Assembly: GCF_022869005.1 (NCBI RefSeq)
Contig: NZ_JALIEA010000016.1
Location: 1 to 64,000, forward strand
Source: Corynebacterium kalidii
GTDB taxonomy: Bacteria; Actinomycetota; Actinomycetes; Mycobacteriales; Mycobacteriaceae
Reading direction: 5' to 3'
DNA length: 64,000 bases
The notes beneath the pieces were generated by a model. That model ran no database searches. It saw only the letters and a list, made by a program, of their open reading frames with translations, and had not been told where the DNA came from. Positions 33,568 through 42,998 of the stretch are shown piece after piece; the first letter of the stretch is position 1; every line of letters starts with the position of its first letter. The translations under genes and the position numbers were made by a program.

Positions 33568-35004
33568 TCAGCTCAGCATGTGCTCGAGCTCCACGCCCTT
33601 GGTCTCCCGGACCATGAACCAGACGACGAACACCGAGATGAGGGCGAAGACGGCGTACAGGCCGTAGGTCAGCGCCAGGCTGGCGTCCGACAGGGCGGGG
33701 AAGGTGACGGTGACCAGGAAGTTGGCGACCCACTGGGCGGCACCGCCGATACCGAGGGCCAGTGCCCGGAACCGGTTGGGGAACATCTCCCCGAGGAGCA
33801 GCCACACCAGCGGGCCCCAGCTGGCGCCGAACCCGACGACGAAGGTGTTGGCGGCGACGAGGGCGATCACGCCCCACTGGTCGGGGAGCACGACCTCCCC
33901 GTTGACCGTCTGGGCGTTCGTGAAGGCGAACGCCATCACCGACAGTGACACGGTCATCAGGACCGACCCGATGAGCAGCAGCCGCTTGCGTCCCAGGACG
34001 TCGACGAGGCTGATGGCGATGACCGTGGCGATGATGTTGGTGACCGAGGTGATGACGGAGATCAGGAAGGAGTCCGACTCGGCGAACCCGACGGAGCGCC
34101 ACAGGGTCGTCGAGTAGTAGAAGATCACGTTGATGCCGACGAACTGCTGCAGCACGGACAGGATGATGCCGGTCCACACGATCAGCTTGAACCCGAAACG
34201 TCCGCCGAGCAGGTCGCGGAAGCGCTGCCGGTGCTCCAGGCTCACCGTTTCGCGGATCTCGGTGATCTTGGCGTCGAGTTCCCGCTGTTCGGTGATGCCG
34301 ACGATACGCCGTAGCGTGTCACGGGCACCGGCTTCATCACGACGTTCGACGAGGAACCGCGGAGACTCGGGGAGACGCAGCGCCAGGAGGCCGTAGAGCG
34401 CGGCCGGGGCGAGTTCGGTCAGGAACATCCACCGCCATGCTGCGACACCGAGCCAGTCCTCGGCGGCGCCGCCGGCTGCCGCGGCGATCGTCGCACCGGC
34501 GAGAAGTGCGAGGAAGATGCCGGTGACCAGTGCCATCTGCTGGACCGTCCCCAGACGTCCCCGCAACCTGGCGGGTGCGACCTCGGCGATATAGGCGGGT
34601 GCGATGACGGAGGCGAAACCGACACCGACACCACCGACGAAGCGCCAGGCGATCAGGTCCCACACGCCGAAGGCGATGCCGGAGCCGAGCGAGCTGACCG
34701 CGAGGAGTCCTGCGGCGATGAGCATCGTCCGCACTCGGCCGTAGCGCTGGGCACAGAGCCCGGCGTACCAGGCGCCGAGTGCGGCGCCGAGCAGGGCACA
34801 GGAGACGGTGAAGCACAGGAGTGCCGGCCCGAGGTCGAATCCCTCCCGGATGGCGTCGACGGTCCCGTTGATGATCGCGGAGTCGTAACCGAAGAGGAAA
34901 CCGCCGAGTGCGGCGATGCATACTGCGACGAGTAGTTTCCCGGAGAGATTTCCCGCGTCCGTCACCAGAATCGACGGGCCCGGGGCATTGGTTGCGTTAC
35001 CCAT
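33568..35004 (-). CDS. MFS sugar porter (sugar/inositol transporter type)
   Basis: This 478-residue transporter has twelve helices. Family signatures are GFLFGYDSAIINGT in helix 1, RRIVG, RFVGGVGVGFASVIAPAYIAE, RWMFLTELAPAALYGLLALRLPESPRFLV, QQFVGINVIFYYS and GEMFPNRFR. It resembles IolT-like proton symporters of corynebacteria. It is transcribed with the upstream DUF1479 gene (15-nt gap), and a divergent ROK repressor lies beyond, so the substrate is likely a sugar or polyol linked to that enzyme. Confidence 0.9.
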   Translation of the reverse strand: MGNATNAPGPSILVTDAGNLSGKLLVAVCIAALGGFLFGYDSAIINGTVDAIREGFDLGPALLCFTVSCALLGAALGAWYAGLCAQRYGRVRTMLIAAGLLAVSSLGSGIAFGVWDLIAWRFVGGVGVGFASVIAPAYIAEVAPARLRGRLGTVQQMALVTGIFLALLAGATIAAAAGGAAEDWLGVAAWRWMFLTELAPAALYGLLALRLPESPRFLVERRDEAGARDTLRRIVGITEQRELDAKITEIRETVSLEHRQRFRDLLGGRFGFKLIVWTGIILSVLQQFVGINVIFYYSTTLWRSVGFAESDSFLISVITSVTNIIATVIAISLVDVLGRKRLLLIGSVLMTVSLSVMAFAFTNAQTVNGEVVLPDQWGVIALVAANTFVVGFGASWGPLVWLLLGEMFPNRFRALALGIGGAAQWVANFLVTVTFPALSDASLALTYGLYAVFALISVFVVWFMVRETKGVELEHMLS

Positions 35005-35019
35005 GGTGTCTGTTCCTGC

Positions 35020-36282
35020 CTACGCCAGACCGAGGGCACGTCGGCCGACGGCGTTGAGGTCCTCCGGGTGGAAGCGGTCCACCCAGTCGACCTCGTAGTT
35101 CTCGTCGGGGAAGTCGGTGGGCGACATGCCGGTACGCAGCGCCTCGGCGACGCTGGCCGCGTAGGCCTCGTTCTTCGCGCACTGCGGGGCGGCGGGGATG
35201 TACATGACGTTGCCCCAGCCCTGCTGGTCCTCGACGGGGGCGACGCTGTGGACCACGTCGCAGTGCCACCACACGGAGTCGCCGGCCTGCAGGTCGGGGA
35301 TCGGGGTCAGTGCCCGCATCAGCAGCGGGTGCCATTCCTGCGAGACCGGCAGGACGTGGCGGGGGGTGACACCGCAGAGTTCGTCCTCGGGGACGTCGTC
35401 CTGCAGGGCGCGCAGCAGGATGTACGCCATCGCCTCCGGGATCGGGATGACGTGGAGGACGCCCTGGTCGTTCTGCTGGTCGGACAGGGCGGTCCACCCC
35501 TGGAAGGTGCGGAACATCGAGCACATCGTGGTGCCGCCCTCGTACTCGTGGACGTCGGTGCGGTAGGCGGCGTCCCACGGGTTGTAGTTCTCGATGTCGC
35601 CGTTGAACACGTGGCGGAAGACCTTGCGGTAGGCGGGCAGGAGCCAGCGTTCCAGCGAGCCGGAGTCGGTGTGGGCGCCGAGACCGCCGGAGTCCGTGCC
35701 GGGACGGCGACGGCGGACGCGGTCGGGGTACATGCAGTCCTGGTCGGGGTTGAACCAGCGGGTGCCCTCGGACTCGACGTCCCACCGGTGGTTCAGGAAG
35801 GACTGCACCGTGGCCGTGCGCTCGTCCTGGCGGGCGAGCATCTGCGGGCGCGACCAGTACAGCGGGAAGATCTCCGGGCGGGAGGCGGCGGCCCCCAGGG
35901 TGCCGAAGAAGTCGTCGCCGGGGCCGCGGTAGACGGCGTCGAAGTCGTTGGCCTCGACGTAGTCGACGAGCTGGCTGTCCCACTCGAGGGCCTGGCTGCG
36001 GGGGAAGTGGCCGCGCACGACGAGGCAGCCGCGGTCACGGACGGCGGCGACGGTCTCGTCGGACGCGGTACCGGCGGCCAGGGTGTCGTGGTCGACCTCG
36101 GGCCAGACGGGCCGGCCAGAGTCGCGGAGCTGTTCGATCTCCTCGACGCGGGCCTCGATGCGGTCGCTGAGCCGGTCGAACGCGTCCTTGACGTCGGTCG
36201 TGGACCTGATCTCGGCTTTCATCGCGCGGATCGCGGCTCCGACGTCTGTCGGGACCTTTGGTGCTTCATGCTGGGGGTTCAT
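35020..36282 (-). CDS. DUF1479 family putative oxygenase (YbiU-like)
   Basis: This 420-residue protein is of the DUF1479 family, whose members have a cupin-like 2-oxoglutarate/Fe(II) oxygenase fold. A metal triad is suggested by GAHTDSGS (His-x-Asp) and the later WWHCDVVHSVAPV. Other blocks are RGHFPRSQALEWD, GTRWFNPDQDCMYPDR and FRTFQGWTALSD. Reaction and substrate are unknown. It precedes a sugar-type transporter on the same strand and faces a ROK regulator, which suggests a carbohydrate-derived substrate. The RBS region (GGAGGGAACCACC) is strong. Confidence 0.88.
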   Translation of the reverse strand: MNPQHEAPKVPTDVGAAIRAMKAEIRSTTDVKDAFDRLSDRIEARVEEIEQLRDSGRPVWPEVDHDTLAAGTASDETVAAVRDRGCLVVRGHFPRSQALEWDSQLVDYVEANDFDAVYRGPGDDFFGTLGAAASRPEIFPLYWSRPQMLARQDERTATVQSFLNHRWDVESEGTRWFNPDQDCMYPDRVRRRRPGTDSGGLGAHTDSGSLERWLLPAYRKVFRHVFNGDIENYNPWDAAYRTDVHEYEGGTTMCSMFRTFQGWTALSDQQNDQGVLHVIPIPEAMAYILLRALQDDVPEDELCGVTPRHVLPVSQEWHPLLMRALTPIPDLQAGDSVWWHCDVVHSVAPVEDQQGWGNVMYIPAAPQCAKNEAYAASVAEALRTGMSPTDFPDENYEVDWVDRFHPEDLNAVGRRALGLA

Positions 36283-36318
36283 GGTGGTTCCCTCCTTCAG
36301 GGATCCAGCTCACCTTAA

Positions 36319-36390
36319 AGTAAGGCGTACTGACTAATGATGTGGATCACACGGTATGTGGTCGTGTGCGTGAGGTCAAGTAGGCTTACT
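36319..36390. promoter_or_regulatory. two repeated operator-like palindromes between DUF1479 and ROK genes
   Basis: AGTAAGGCGTACT (36319-36331) and AGTAGGCTTACT (36379-36390) are similar inverted repeats with AGTA...TACT ends, 60 bp apart; each is followed within 7 nt by TAATGA. They lie between divergent genes, in the expected position for ROK repressor sites. Regulator identity is inferred. Confidence 0.55.
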
Positions 36391-36429
36391 AATGAGAGCA
36401 GCGGAGGTTGTCGCAGGAGGGTGACGTCG

Positions 36430-37524
36430 GTGGGTGGTGGAGTGCGTGACAGTGACCGGGCCTTCCTGAATGCCGTCCTGGAACGGGGGAGCGCCTCCCG
36501 GGCCGAGGTCGCCGGCACCACAGGCATGTCCAAGCCCACCGCCTCCGAGGCGGCCGAACGCCTGGTGGCGGCACAGGTGCTCAGGGAGAGCGGGGCGGAC
36601 CACGGTCGCCGTGGGCGGTCCCCGCTCCTCTACGAGGTCGACCCGGCCTTCGGCGTGGGGCTGGCCGTGGCGGCGCAGACCAGGAGCCTGGACATCGGGG
36701 TGGTCGGGATGGACGGCGCCCTGCTGAGACAGCGGCGCCTCCCCCTGGACCCGTGGATCTCGGCGGAGAGCTTCGCCGTGGAGCTGGTCGGCCACGTGCG
36801 GCACGAGCTCTCCGGCGCAGGCGCGCCCTGTCGGGCGGCGGCGGTGTCCCTGGCCGCGCCCGTCGACCCCGCCACCGGCCGGGTCGTCCGCCTGGGGGAG
36901 GCACCGTTCCCCGCCGCCGACGCCGACGTCCTCACACTGCTGGAACCCCTGGTCGACGGGCCGGTCCTCGTCGACAACGACGTGAACTGGGCGGCACTCG
37001 CAGCCTGCGCACGACGGCCGGAACTGGCCCGGGAGACGGTGCTCCACCTGCACCTGGGCACCGGGCTGGGTGCGGCGCTCACCGTGGACGGGCAGGTCGT
37101 CCGCGGACGTCGCGGGGCGTTCGGGGAGCTCGGTCGGATCCGTGCCGACGGGCGGACCGTCACCGACCGGCTCGGCGAACTCGGCGTCCTCGAGGACGGC
37201 GGATACGCCATCTCCCTCCCCGCCTGCCTGGCCCTGGTGGCGGAGGGGAGGTCGTCGCCACGGGCGGAACGACTGGTCCGGATCCTCGCGGAGACCGTCG
37301 GGGTCACCGTCATGCTGCTGGACCCGGACCGCGTGGTCGTCTCAGGTCCCCTCACCGAGGACCCTGTCGTGGAATGGCTGACCGAGGAACTCCACCGCTC
37401 GCTGGACGACGGTGCCGTCCCGCCGGTGGTCCGTGCCGCGGACACCGGTGAGACCTCCGTCGACGGGGCCCGCGCGGCGGCACACAACCAGCTGGTCGCC
37501 CGGGCGCTCGTCGCGTGTGTCTAG
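36430..37524 (+). CDS. ROK-family transcriptional regulator
   Basis: This protein of about 364 residues has an N-terminal winged helix (NAVLERGSASRAEVAGTTGMS) and a sugar-kinase-like ROK domain. VLVDNDVNWAALAA and HLHLGTGLGAALTVDGQVVRG are the ROK motifs; the Zn-binding CxCGxxGC element is missing, which is usual for a non-catalytic regulator. GTG 36430 was chosen because AGGAGG lies 9 nt upstream. It is divergent from the DUF1479-transporter operon, which it probably represses. Confidence 0.88.
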   Translation: MGGGVRDSDRAFLNAVLERGSASRAEVAGTTGMSKPTASEAAERLVAAQVLRESGADHGRRGRSPLLYEVDPAFGVGLAVAAQTRSLDIGVVGMDGALLRQRRLPLDPWISAESFAVELVGHVRHELSGAGAPCRAAAVSLAAPVDPATGRVVRLGEAPFPAADADVLTLLEPLVDGPVLVDNDVNWAALAACARRPELARETVLHLHLGTGLGAALTVDGQVVRGRRGAFGELGRIRADGRTVTDRLGELGVLEDGGYAISLPACLALVAEGRSSPRAERLVRILAETVGVTVMLLDPDRVVVSGPLTEDPVVEWLTEELHRSLDDGAVPPVVRAADTGETSVDGARAAAHNQLVARALVACV

Positions 37525-37597
37525 GGGTGGTTCCAGCGGTGGCTCCAGCGGGTCCGGTGACACGGGGCTGTCCCCCGCGCACTGGTACGGTCACCTC

Positions 37598-38770
37598 ATG
37601 ATCGACCGTTTCATCTGGGCCGCGTCCGGCGCCGGCCTGTCCGAACGTGCCTGGGCCGACGCCGAGGCCACCGGAGCCGCCTGGGTCGGCAACGACGCCG
37701 CGGCCCACGTGTCGCTGCTGCGTTCCACGGTGCGTGAAGAGCTCGCCTTCGGCATGGAGCAGCAGGGCGTCGCCGCCGGGGTCATGTCCGCCGCCATCGA
37801 CGCCGCCCTGGACACCTGGGGGTTGCGGCACATCGCCGACCGCGAGCCGTCGCAGCTGTCGACCGGCCAGACCCGACGTCTCGCCATCGCCGCCGCCCTG
37901 CTCCGCGACCCTGGCGCCCTGGTGCTCGACTGCCCGGCGGACGGGCTGGACACCGCGGCGGTGGAGACCCTCCGCGGTGCCCTCGCCGACTTCGACGGGC
38001 AGGTCACCGTCTACGACCGCGTACGCACGGTCCTCGCCGACGACGCGGCACAGGAGCTGCACCTCGACGGTGCGGAGGGCCCCGCGCCGGACCCCGTCCC
38101 CGACCCTGCACCGGTCGTCGCACCGGCAGCCGTACCGGATGAGCCGAGCGAGCCGGGTGAGCCGGTACTGCTCGCCGAGGGCGCCGTCGTACGGCGGGGC
38201 AGCTTCACCCTCGGCCCGGTCGACCTGCGTGCCGACGGCGGCCAGGTCACCCACCTCGCCGGACCGAACGGGTCGGGGAAGACCACCCTGATGCTCGCTG
38301 TCCTCGGGCTGCTGCCGCACGAGGGCACACTCGTGGCCCCGGTCGCCGGATGGGCACCCACCGGCATGGACGCGGCCTTCTCACGCCGGACCGCCCTGGC
38401 GGAACTCGCCGTGGGGACCGACGCCGCCCACGCCGAGGTGGCGCTGCGGTGGGTCGGCCTGGAGCGGTGGCGGGACACCCACCCGTTGGACGTCCCGAGC
38501 TCCCCGCGGCGCATGCTCGCCGTCGCCGCCGCACTGGTGCGGGGCCCCGGCCTGCTGATCCTCGATGAACCGACCGTGGGGCTCGACGCCGAGGGCTACG
38601 CCTGGTTGACCCGGGTGATGCGGGGGTACGCCGCCGGCGGGTACCACGCGGAACTCACCGCGGCAGGAGTGCAGCCGGTGTGGTCCGGTGGCGAACCCGC
38701 GGTGTTGTGGTCCTGCCATAACGCGGCCTTCGCGGAGGCGGTCAGCGACCGGTTCCTGGCGATGCCGTGA
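37598..38770 (+). CDS. two-domain ABC ATPase with degenerate first half (ECF-type)
   Basis: This 390-residue protein has two ATPase halves. The first lacks the Walker A P-loop altogether, starting directly at AWADAEATGAAWVGNDAAAHV. It keeps an ECF-like Q-loop region (TVREELAFGMEQQG), a signature-like LSTGQTRRLAIAAALL and a weak Walker B (LVLDCPADGLD). The second half has GPNGSGKTT and LLILDEPTVGLD but a poor signature (VPSSPRRMLAVAAAL). Together they may make one composite ATP site. TVREELAFG is typical of EcfA proteins, so this may energise the orphan S/T pair at 24.9-26.4 kb. A possible -10 (TACGGT) sits directly before the ATG. Confidence 0.8.
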   Translation: MIDRFIWAASGAGLSERAWADAEATGAAWVGNDAAAHVSLLRSTVREELAFGMEQQGVAAGVMSAAIDAALDTWGLRHIADREPSQLSTGQTRRLAIAAALLRDPGALVLDCPADGLDTAAVETLRGALADFDGQVTVYDRVRTVLADDAAQELHLDGAEGPAPDPVPDPAPVVAPAAVPDEPSEPGEPVLLAEGAVVRRGSFTLGPVDLRADGGQVTHLAGPNGSGKTTLMLAVLGLLPHEGTLVAPVAGWAPTGMDAAFSRRTALAELAVGTDAAHAEVALRWVGLERWRDTHPLDVPSSPRRMLAVAAALVRGPGLLILDEPTVGLDAEGYAWLTRVMRGYAAGGYHAELTAAGVQPVWSGGEPAVLWSCHNAAFAEAVSDRFLAMP

Positions 38771-38895
38771 CCCCCCTCGGGTGGCCGTGACGGTGGTGGC
38801 AGAGTTCCCGGTCCACCGGCAGAGCCACCGGTCATTTTCCGGGTGATAAGCGACCGGTACCCCTGACATTCTGCACGTGTCTCTGCCAGGGGGGC

Positions 38896-38926
38896 TTGAC
38901 CCTCACCCTGCGTCAGGGACCATGAT
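38896..38926 (+). promoter_or_regulatory. MerR-type promoter with 19-bp spacer and central dyad
   Basis: The -35 TTGACC (38896-38901) and -10 CATGAT (38921-38926) are separated by 19 nt. A perfect dyad CCCTG-CGT-CAGGG (38906-38918) is centred in the spacer. This is the hallmark of promoters that MerR-family activators unwind. Transcription would start at about the ATG 38934. Confidence 0.8.
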
Positions 38927-38933
38927 CACTGGC

Positions 38934-39734
38934 ATGACAGACAACATAGAACTCACCGTCAGCCAGGCCGCCGACTACCTCGGCGTCACCGTGCGCACCC
39001 TGCACCACTGGGACTCCAAGGGACTCCTGGTCCCGCAGGTACGCACCTGGTCCGACTACCGCATCTACACCTCCGACGACCTGGCCCGTGGCCAGCGCAT
39101 CCTCGTCTACCGTGAGTCCGGCGTGCCCCTCGGGGAGATCGCCGAACTGCTGGAGGCCACCGGCCAGGACGAGCGCGCCCACCTGCTGCGGCAGCGGGAG
39201 CTGCTACTGGAGCGCCGCGACGGGGTGGAGCGGATGCTCACCGCCGTGGAGGACCTGATCGCCGAGGTGAACTCCGGGGTGTACACCGGCCCGGTGCCAC
39301 CGGACCGCGTACGCGAGATCCTCGGCCCGGACTGGGACCCCGACTACCAGCGGGAGGCCGAGGAGCGCTGGGGCGACACCGACGAATGGCGCGACGCACA
39401 GCAGGTCATGTCGCAGATGGGTGAGGACGACTGGAAGGCGGTCCGCGACGAGGGCGACGCCTTCGCCCGCGCCCTCGCCGAGGCCCACGACCGGGGCGTC
39501 GCGCCGGGTTCGGCCGAGGGCAATGCGCTGGCGGAACGGCAACGCCGGTCGGTCTCGCAGTGGTACGACTGCCCCCACGGCCGGCAGGTCATCCTGTCGT
39601 CGATGTACGTCGGCGACGACCGTTTCCGCACGAACTGGACGGTGGACGGGGTGGACCACACGGACTACCTCGTGGAGCTGATCCGGGCGAATGCCACCGC
39701 CCAGGGGGTGGACGTGGAGAATCCGCAGTGGTGA
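38934..39734 (+). CDS. TipA-like MerR-family regulator
   Basis: This 266-residue protein has a MerR winged helix (LTVSQAADYLGVTVRTLHHWDSKGLL and SDYRIYTSDDLAR), a dimerisation helix, then a TipAS antibiotic-recognition domain (SQMGEDDWKAV, MYVGDDRFRTNWTVDG). TipA proteins bind thiopeptide-like compounds and activate their own promoter. ATG 38934 was chosen over 38922 because the predicted promoter would start transcription there. No resistance gene is adjacent, so the main visible target is itself. Confidence 0.9.
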   Translation: MTDNIELTVSQAADYLGVTVRTLHHWDSKGLLVPQVRTWSDYRIYTSDDLARGQRILVYRESGVPLGEIAELLEATGQDERAHLLRQRELLLERRDGVERMLTAVEDLIAEVNSGVYTGPVPPDRVREILGPDWDPDYQREAEERWGDTDEWRDAQQVMSQMGEDDWKAVRDEGDAFARALAEAHDRGVAPGSAEGNALAERQRRSVSQWYDCPHGRQVILSSMYVGDDRFRTNWTVDGVDHTDYLVELIRANATAQGVDVENPQW

Positions 39735-39797
39735 CCGCCCGGCGGTGCCTGCCTTCGCTGTCTGTTTACCGTGCGGTGGCTGGTAGCGTCATGACAC

Positions 39798-41072
39798 ATG
39801 TACACGCCTGAAACCATCGGTACACCGCTCGCCCCCAACGCCACGAAGGTCCTGTTGCTGGGGTCCGGGGAGCTCGGCAGGGAGGTGACCATCGCCCTGC
39901 AGCGTTACGGGGTGGAGGTGCACGCCGCGGACCGTTACGACGGTGCACCGGCGCACCACGTCGCGGACGTCCGCCACGTCATCGACATGACCGACCCGGA
40001 CGCCGTGCGGGCGCTCGTCGACGAGGTCCGCCCGCATTTCGTCGTCCCGGAGATCGAGGCCCTGGCCACGGATGCCCTGCAGCATGTCGAGGACGCCGGC
40101 ACGGCGACCGTGATCCCGACCGCGCGGGCCACCCGTCTGACGATGAACCGGGAGGGCATCCGGACGCTGGCCGACCGGGAACTGGGGTTGCCGAACTCTC
40201 GCCATGTCTTCGCCTCCACCTACGACGAGTTCCTCGAGGGCATCCGCAGGATCGGCATGCCGTGTGTGGTCAAGCCGGTGATGAGCTCGTCAGGGAAGGG
40301 GCAGTCCTACGTCCGCTCCGAAGACGACGTGCGGAGCTCTTGGGACTACGCGATGAGCGGGGCGCGGGTGTCGTCGGGCCGGGTGATCATCGAGCAGTTC
40401 GTGCCGTTCGACTACGAGATCACGCTGCTCACGGTGCGTTCGGTGGACCCGGCGTCGGGGGAGGGCGCCACGTGGTTCTGTGAGCCGATCGGTCACCGTC
40501 AGGACCGCGGCGACTACGTGGAGTCGTGGCAGCCGGCACAGATGACCACGGCGGCGCTGGAGTCCGCACGCTCGGTCGCCGCGCGGATCACCGGGGCGCT
40601 GGGAGGACGGGGCGTGTTCGGGGTGGAGCTGTTCGTCAAGGGCGACGACGTCTACTTCTCCGAGGTCAGCCCGCGGCCGCACGACACCGGGATGGTGACG
40701 ATGGGCTCCCAGCGGTTCAGTGAGTTCGACCTGCACGCCCGGGCGATCCTCGGCCTGCCGATCGACACCACGCTGATCTCCCCGGGTGCGTCCGCGGTGA
40801 TCTACGGCGGTGTGGAGACCGACGGGACGGCGTCGGCACCAAACTACGCGGGCCTGGCGGAGGCGTTGACCGTGCCGGAGACCGAGGTCCGGATCTTCGG
40901 TAAGCCGGTCAGCCATGAGCGCCGTCGGATGGGCGTGGCTTTCTCCACCGCCGAGACCGTGGACGTCGCCCGGCAGCGGGCCACCGAGGCCGCCACCGCG
41001 GTGACCGTCGGTACCGACGAGGTCGAGCCCGCCGCGTCGACCGTCCGGGACGGCGGCAGCTGGGGCCGCTGA
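39798..41072 (+). CDS. purT: formate-dependent phosphoribosylglycinamide formyltransferase
   Basis: This 424-residue ATP-grasp enzyme makes formyl-GAR from GAR, formate and ATP in purine synthesis. Motifs include [66 protein letters not shown] and RAILGLP. Length agrees with the family (about 390-430). It stands alone; a possible -10 (TAGCGT) is near, so the mRNA leader would be very short. Confidence 0.96.
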   Translation: MYTPETIGTPLAPNATKVLLLGSGELGREVTIALQRYGVEVHAADRYDGAPAHHVADVRHVIDMTDPDAVRALVDEVRPHFVVPEIEALATDALQHVEDAGTATVIPTARATRLTMNREGIRTLADRELGLPNSRHVFASTYDEFLEGIRRIGMPCVVKPVMSSSGKGQSYVRSEDDVRSSWDYAMSGARVSSGRVIIEQFVPFDYEITLLTVRSVDPASGEGATWFCEPIGHRQDRGDYVESWQPAQMTTAALESARSVAARITGALGGRGVFGVELFVKGDDVYFSEVSPRPHDTGMVTMGSQRFSEFDLHARAILGLPIDTTLISPGASAVIYGGVETDGTASAPNYAGLAEALTVPETEVRIFGKPVSHERRRMGVAFSTAETVDVARQRATEAATAVTVGTDEVEPAASTVRDGGSWGR

Positions 41073-41084
41073 TGCCGCTGAGCG

Positions 41085-41873
41085 TCACTCGCTCTCGTAG
41101 ATGACCTCGGCCTCGACCTGCACCAGCCATCCGTCGACCGGCTGCTCGGCGACGCCGACGGTGACCACCGTGGGTTTGGTGGGGTTGATGCCGCCGGAGT
41201 ACGGCCTGTCGTCTTCGTCACCGGTGGTGTCGGTCGGTTCGGTGGTGGGGGCCGCCGAACCACGGGTGGCCCCGTCCTCCCCGTTGTCGGTGTCGTCGCC
41301 GTCGGACGGTTCCGATGTCGCCGACGTCGCTGACGACGTGCTGGTCTGGGCGGTGAGTGTGACCGCCGAGGTTCCCGTCAGCAGGGAGTCCCCGGTGACC
41401 GGGTCGAGGTTGGCGAAGAACGTCCGGTAGGCACGGTCCCAGCCGGCGAAGTCGACGGTGCTCTCGGGGTCGCTGGTGTCCGGTGCCAGGTAGACCCGCA
41501 GCGTCGCGACTTCGGCGATGCGCCGTCCCTTGTCCTCCAGCATGTCCGCGATCTTCTGGAGGACCTGGAGTGACTGGGCCTCGGTGACCGTCATCCGGCG
41601 GGGCAGTTCCCCGTCCTCGAGGAGGGCGGGGTCGACGAACTCCATCGGGGTGCCGGGCTCCGCCTCGTCGTTGAGGGCGTCCGGGCCGGTCCCGGACGTG
41701 CGCCACAGGTTCGCGTCGCCCGGTGCCGACAGCGCCAGGGCGCGGTCGGCCGTCCCGTCCTCCTCCGTGGTGGTGAACACCGTCTCGAAGGAGCAGGCGG
41801 CTGCGCCGAACAGGAGTGTGGTGCCGGTACCGAGGGCCAGTACGCCACGGGTGACGGCGGAGAAGCGGGTCAT
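41085..41873 (-). CDS. secreted lipoprotein with a RidA/YjgF-like fold and low-complexity insert
   Basis: This 262-residue protein starts at ATG 41873, with AGGAG 7 nt upstream. The signal ends in a lipobox (LLFGAAAC; Cys about residue 27). RidA-like blocks are SLQVLQKIADMLEDKGRRIA, VATLRVYLAP, FAGWDRAYRTFFA and, after an insert, PTVVTVGVAEQPVDGWLVQV. RidA proteins are normally small cytosolic imine deaminases; this one is exported and carries a Ser/Thr/Asp-rich insertion of about 55 residues (near 180-235). The Arg needed for RidA catalysis is not clearly present, so activity is doubtful. Confidence 0.75.
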   Translation of the reverse strand: MTRFSAVTRGVLALGTGTTLLFGAAACSFETVFTTTEEDGTADRALALSAPGDANLWRTSGTGPDALNDEAEPGTPMEFVDPALLEDGELPRRMTVTEAQSLQVLQKIADMLEDKGRRIAEVATLRVYLAPDTSDPESTVDFAGWDRAYRTFFANLDPVTGDSLLTGTSAVTLTAQTSTSSATSATSEPSDGDDTDNGEDGATRGSAAPTTEPTDTTGDEDDRPYSGGINPTKPTVVTVGVAEQPVDGWLVQVEAEVIYESE

Positions 41874-41975
41874 GGGAAAGCTCCTGGGGAAGGTCAAGAA
41901 AAGTCGCGCACAGGTATTCTCGCACCGACTCTACGGTCCCGTCGCGGGGGACGGGCGCAGGGTGGTCGCGGTCGG

Positions 41976-42917
41976 TCAGGACACGAGGGCGGCGCATCCG
42001 TCCCTGCCGCAGTGGGCGGTCGCGGGACTGCCGGCGCAGGACTCACACAGCAGGACCATCGCGCGGCAGTCGCCGTTGGCGCAGTTGTGGTAGGTGTTCG
42101 TGGCGGTGCCGCAGTGCATGCACGTGCCCAGGGAGACCGCGTCCTCGCTGAACTCCATGTGCATCCGCTTGTCGAAGACGTAGAGCGAGCCCTCCCAGAG
42201 CCCGGAGTCGCCGAACTGCTCGCCGTAGCGGACGATGCCGCCGTCGATCTGGTACACCTCGTTGAAGCCGCGGTTGCGCATCAGCGCGCTCAGCACCTCG
42301 CAGCGGATGCCGCCGGTGCAGTAGGTCACCACGGGACGGTCCTTGAGGTCGTCGTACTTGCCGGACTCCAGTTCCCGCAGGAAGTCGTGGGTGGTCTCCA
42401 CGTCGGGGACCACGGCGCCCCTGAACCGTCCGATCTGCGCCTCCATGGCGTTGCGGCCGTCGAAGAAGACCACGTCGTCACCGGCGGCGCGCTTCTTTTC
42501 GACGAGTTCGTCGACCTCCGCCGGGGAGAGGTGGGTGCCACCGCCGACGACACCGTTCTCGTCGACCCGGAGTTCATCGGCGGCGCCGAAGCTGACGATC
42601 TCGTCACGGACCTTCACCGACAGCTTCGGGAAGTCCTCGGCGGATCCGGCGGACCACTTGAACTCCATGTCGTGGAACCCGGGGTACTCGCGGGTCCGGC
42701 GGATGTACTGCTTCACCGCGGTGAGGGAGCCGCCGACGGTGCCGTTGATCCCATGGTGGCTGATGATGATCCGGCCGCGCAGGCCGAGCGACTCGCACAG
42801 GGTGCGCTGCCACAGCATCACCGCGGTCGGGTCGGCGACCGGCGTGAAGCGGTAGTAGAGGAGGATGCGCGTCTCGGAGTTCGTGCCTCTGGTGCTCTTG
42901 GTTCCCACCTCAGTCAC
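41976..42917 (-). CDS. trhO: tRNA uridine 5-oxyacetic-acid-type hydroxylase, rhodanese-like (TrhO)
   Basis: This 313-residue UPF0176/TrhO protein takes part in oxygen-dependent 5-hydroxylation of wobble uridine in tRNA. It has an N-terminal acylphosphatase-like region ([18 protein letters not shown]), a central rhodanese domain with the catalytic Cys in [11 protein letters not shown], and a C-terminal Cys-rich tail ([26 protein letters not shown]). Length is normal for the family. The start is a GTG after a weak ribosome site. Confidence 0.9.
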   Translation of the reverse strand: MTEVGTKSTRGTNSETRILLYYRFTPVADPTAVMLWQRTLCESLGLRGRIIISHHGINGTVGGSLTAVKQYIRRTREYPGFHDMEFKWSAGSAEDFPKLSVKVRDEIVSFGAADELRVDENGVVGGGTHLSPAEVDELVEKKRAAGDDVVFFDGRNAMEAQIGRFRGAVVPDVETTHDFLRELESGKYDDLKDRPVVTYCTGGIRCEVLSALMRNRGFNEVYQIDGGIVRYGEQFGDSGLWEGSLYVFDKRMHMEFSEDAVSLGTCMHCGTATNTYHNCANGDCRAMVLLCESCAGSPATAHCGRDGCAALVS

Positions 42918-42998
42918 TCTATCGGGTGCGCCGCGCCCGGCACCCCTCCGTCCCCCGCCGGTGGGGGCGGAAGGTGGGGCTGGAGGTGGGGGACGGTC

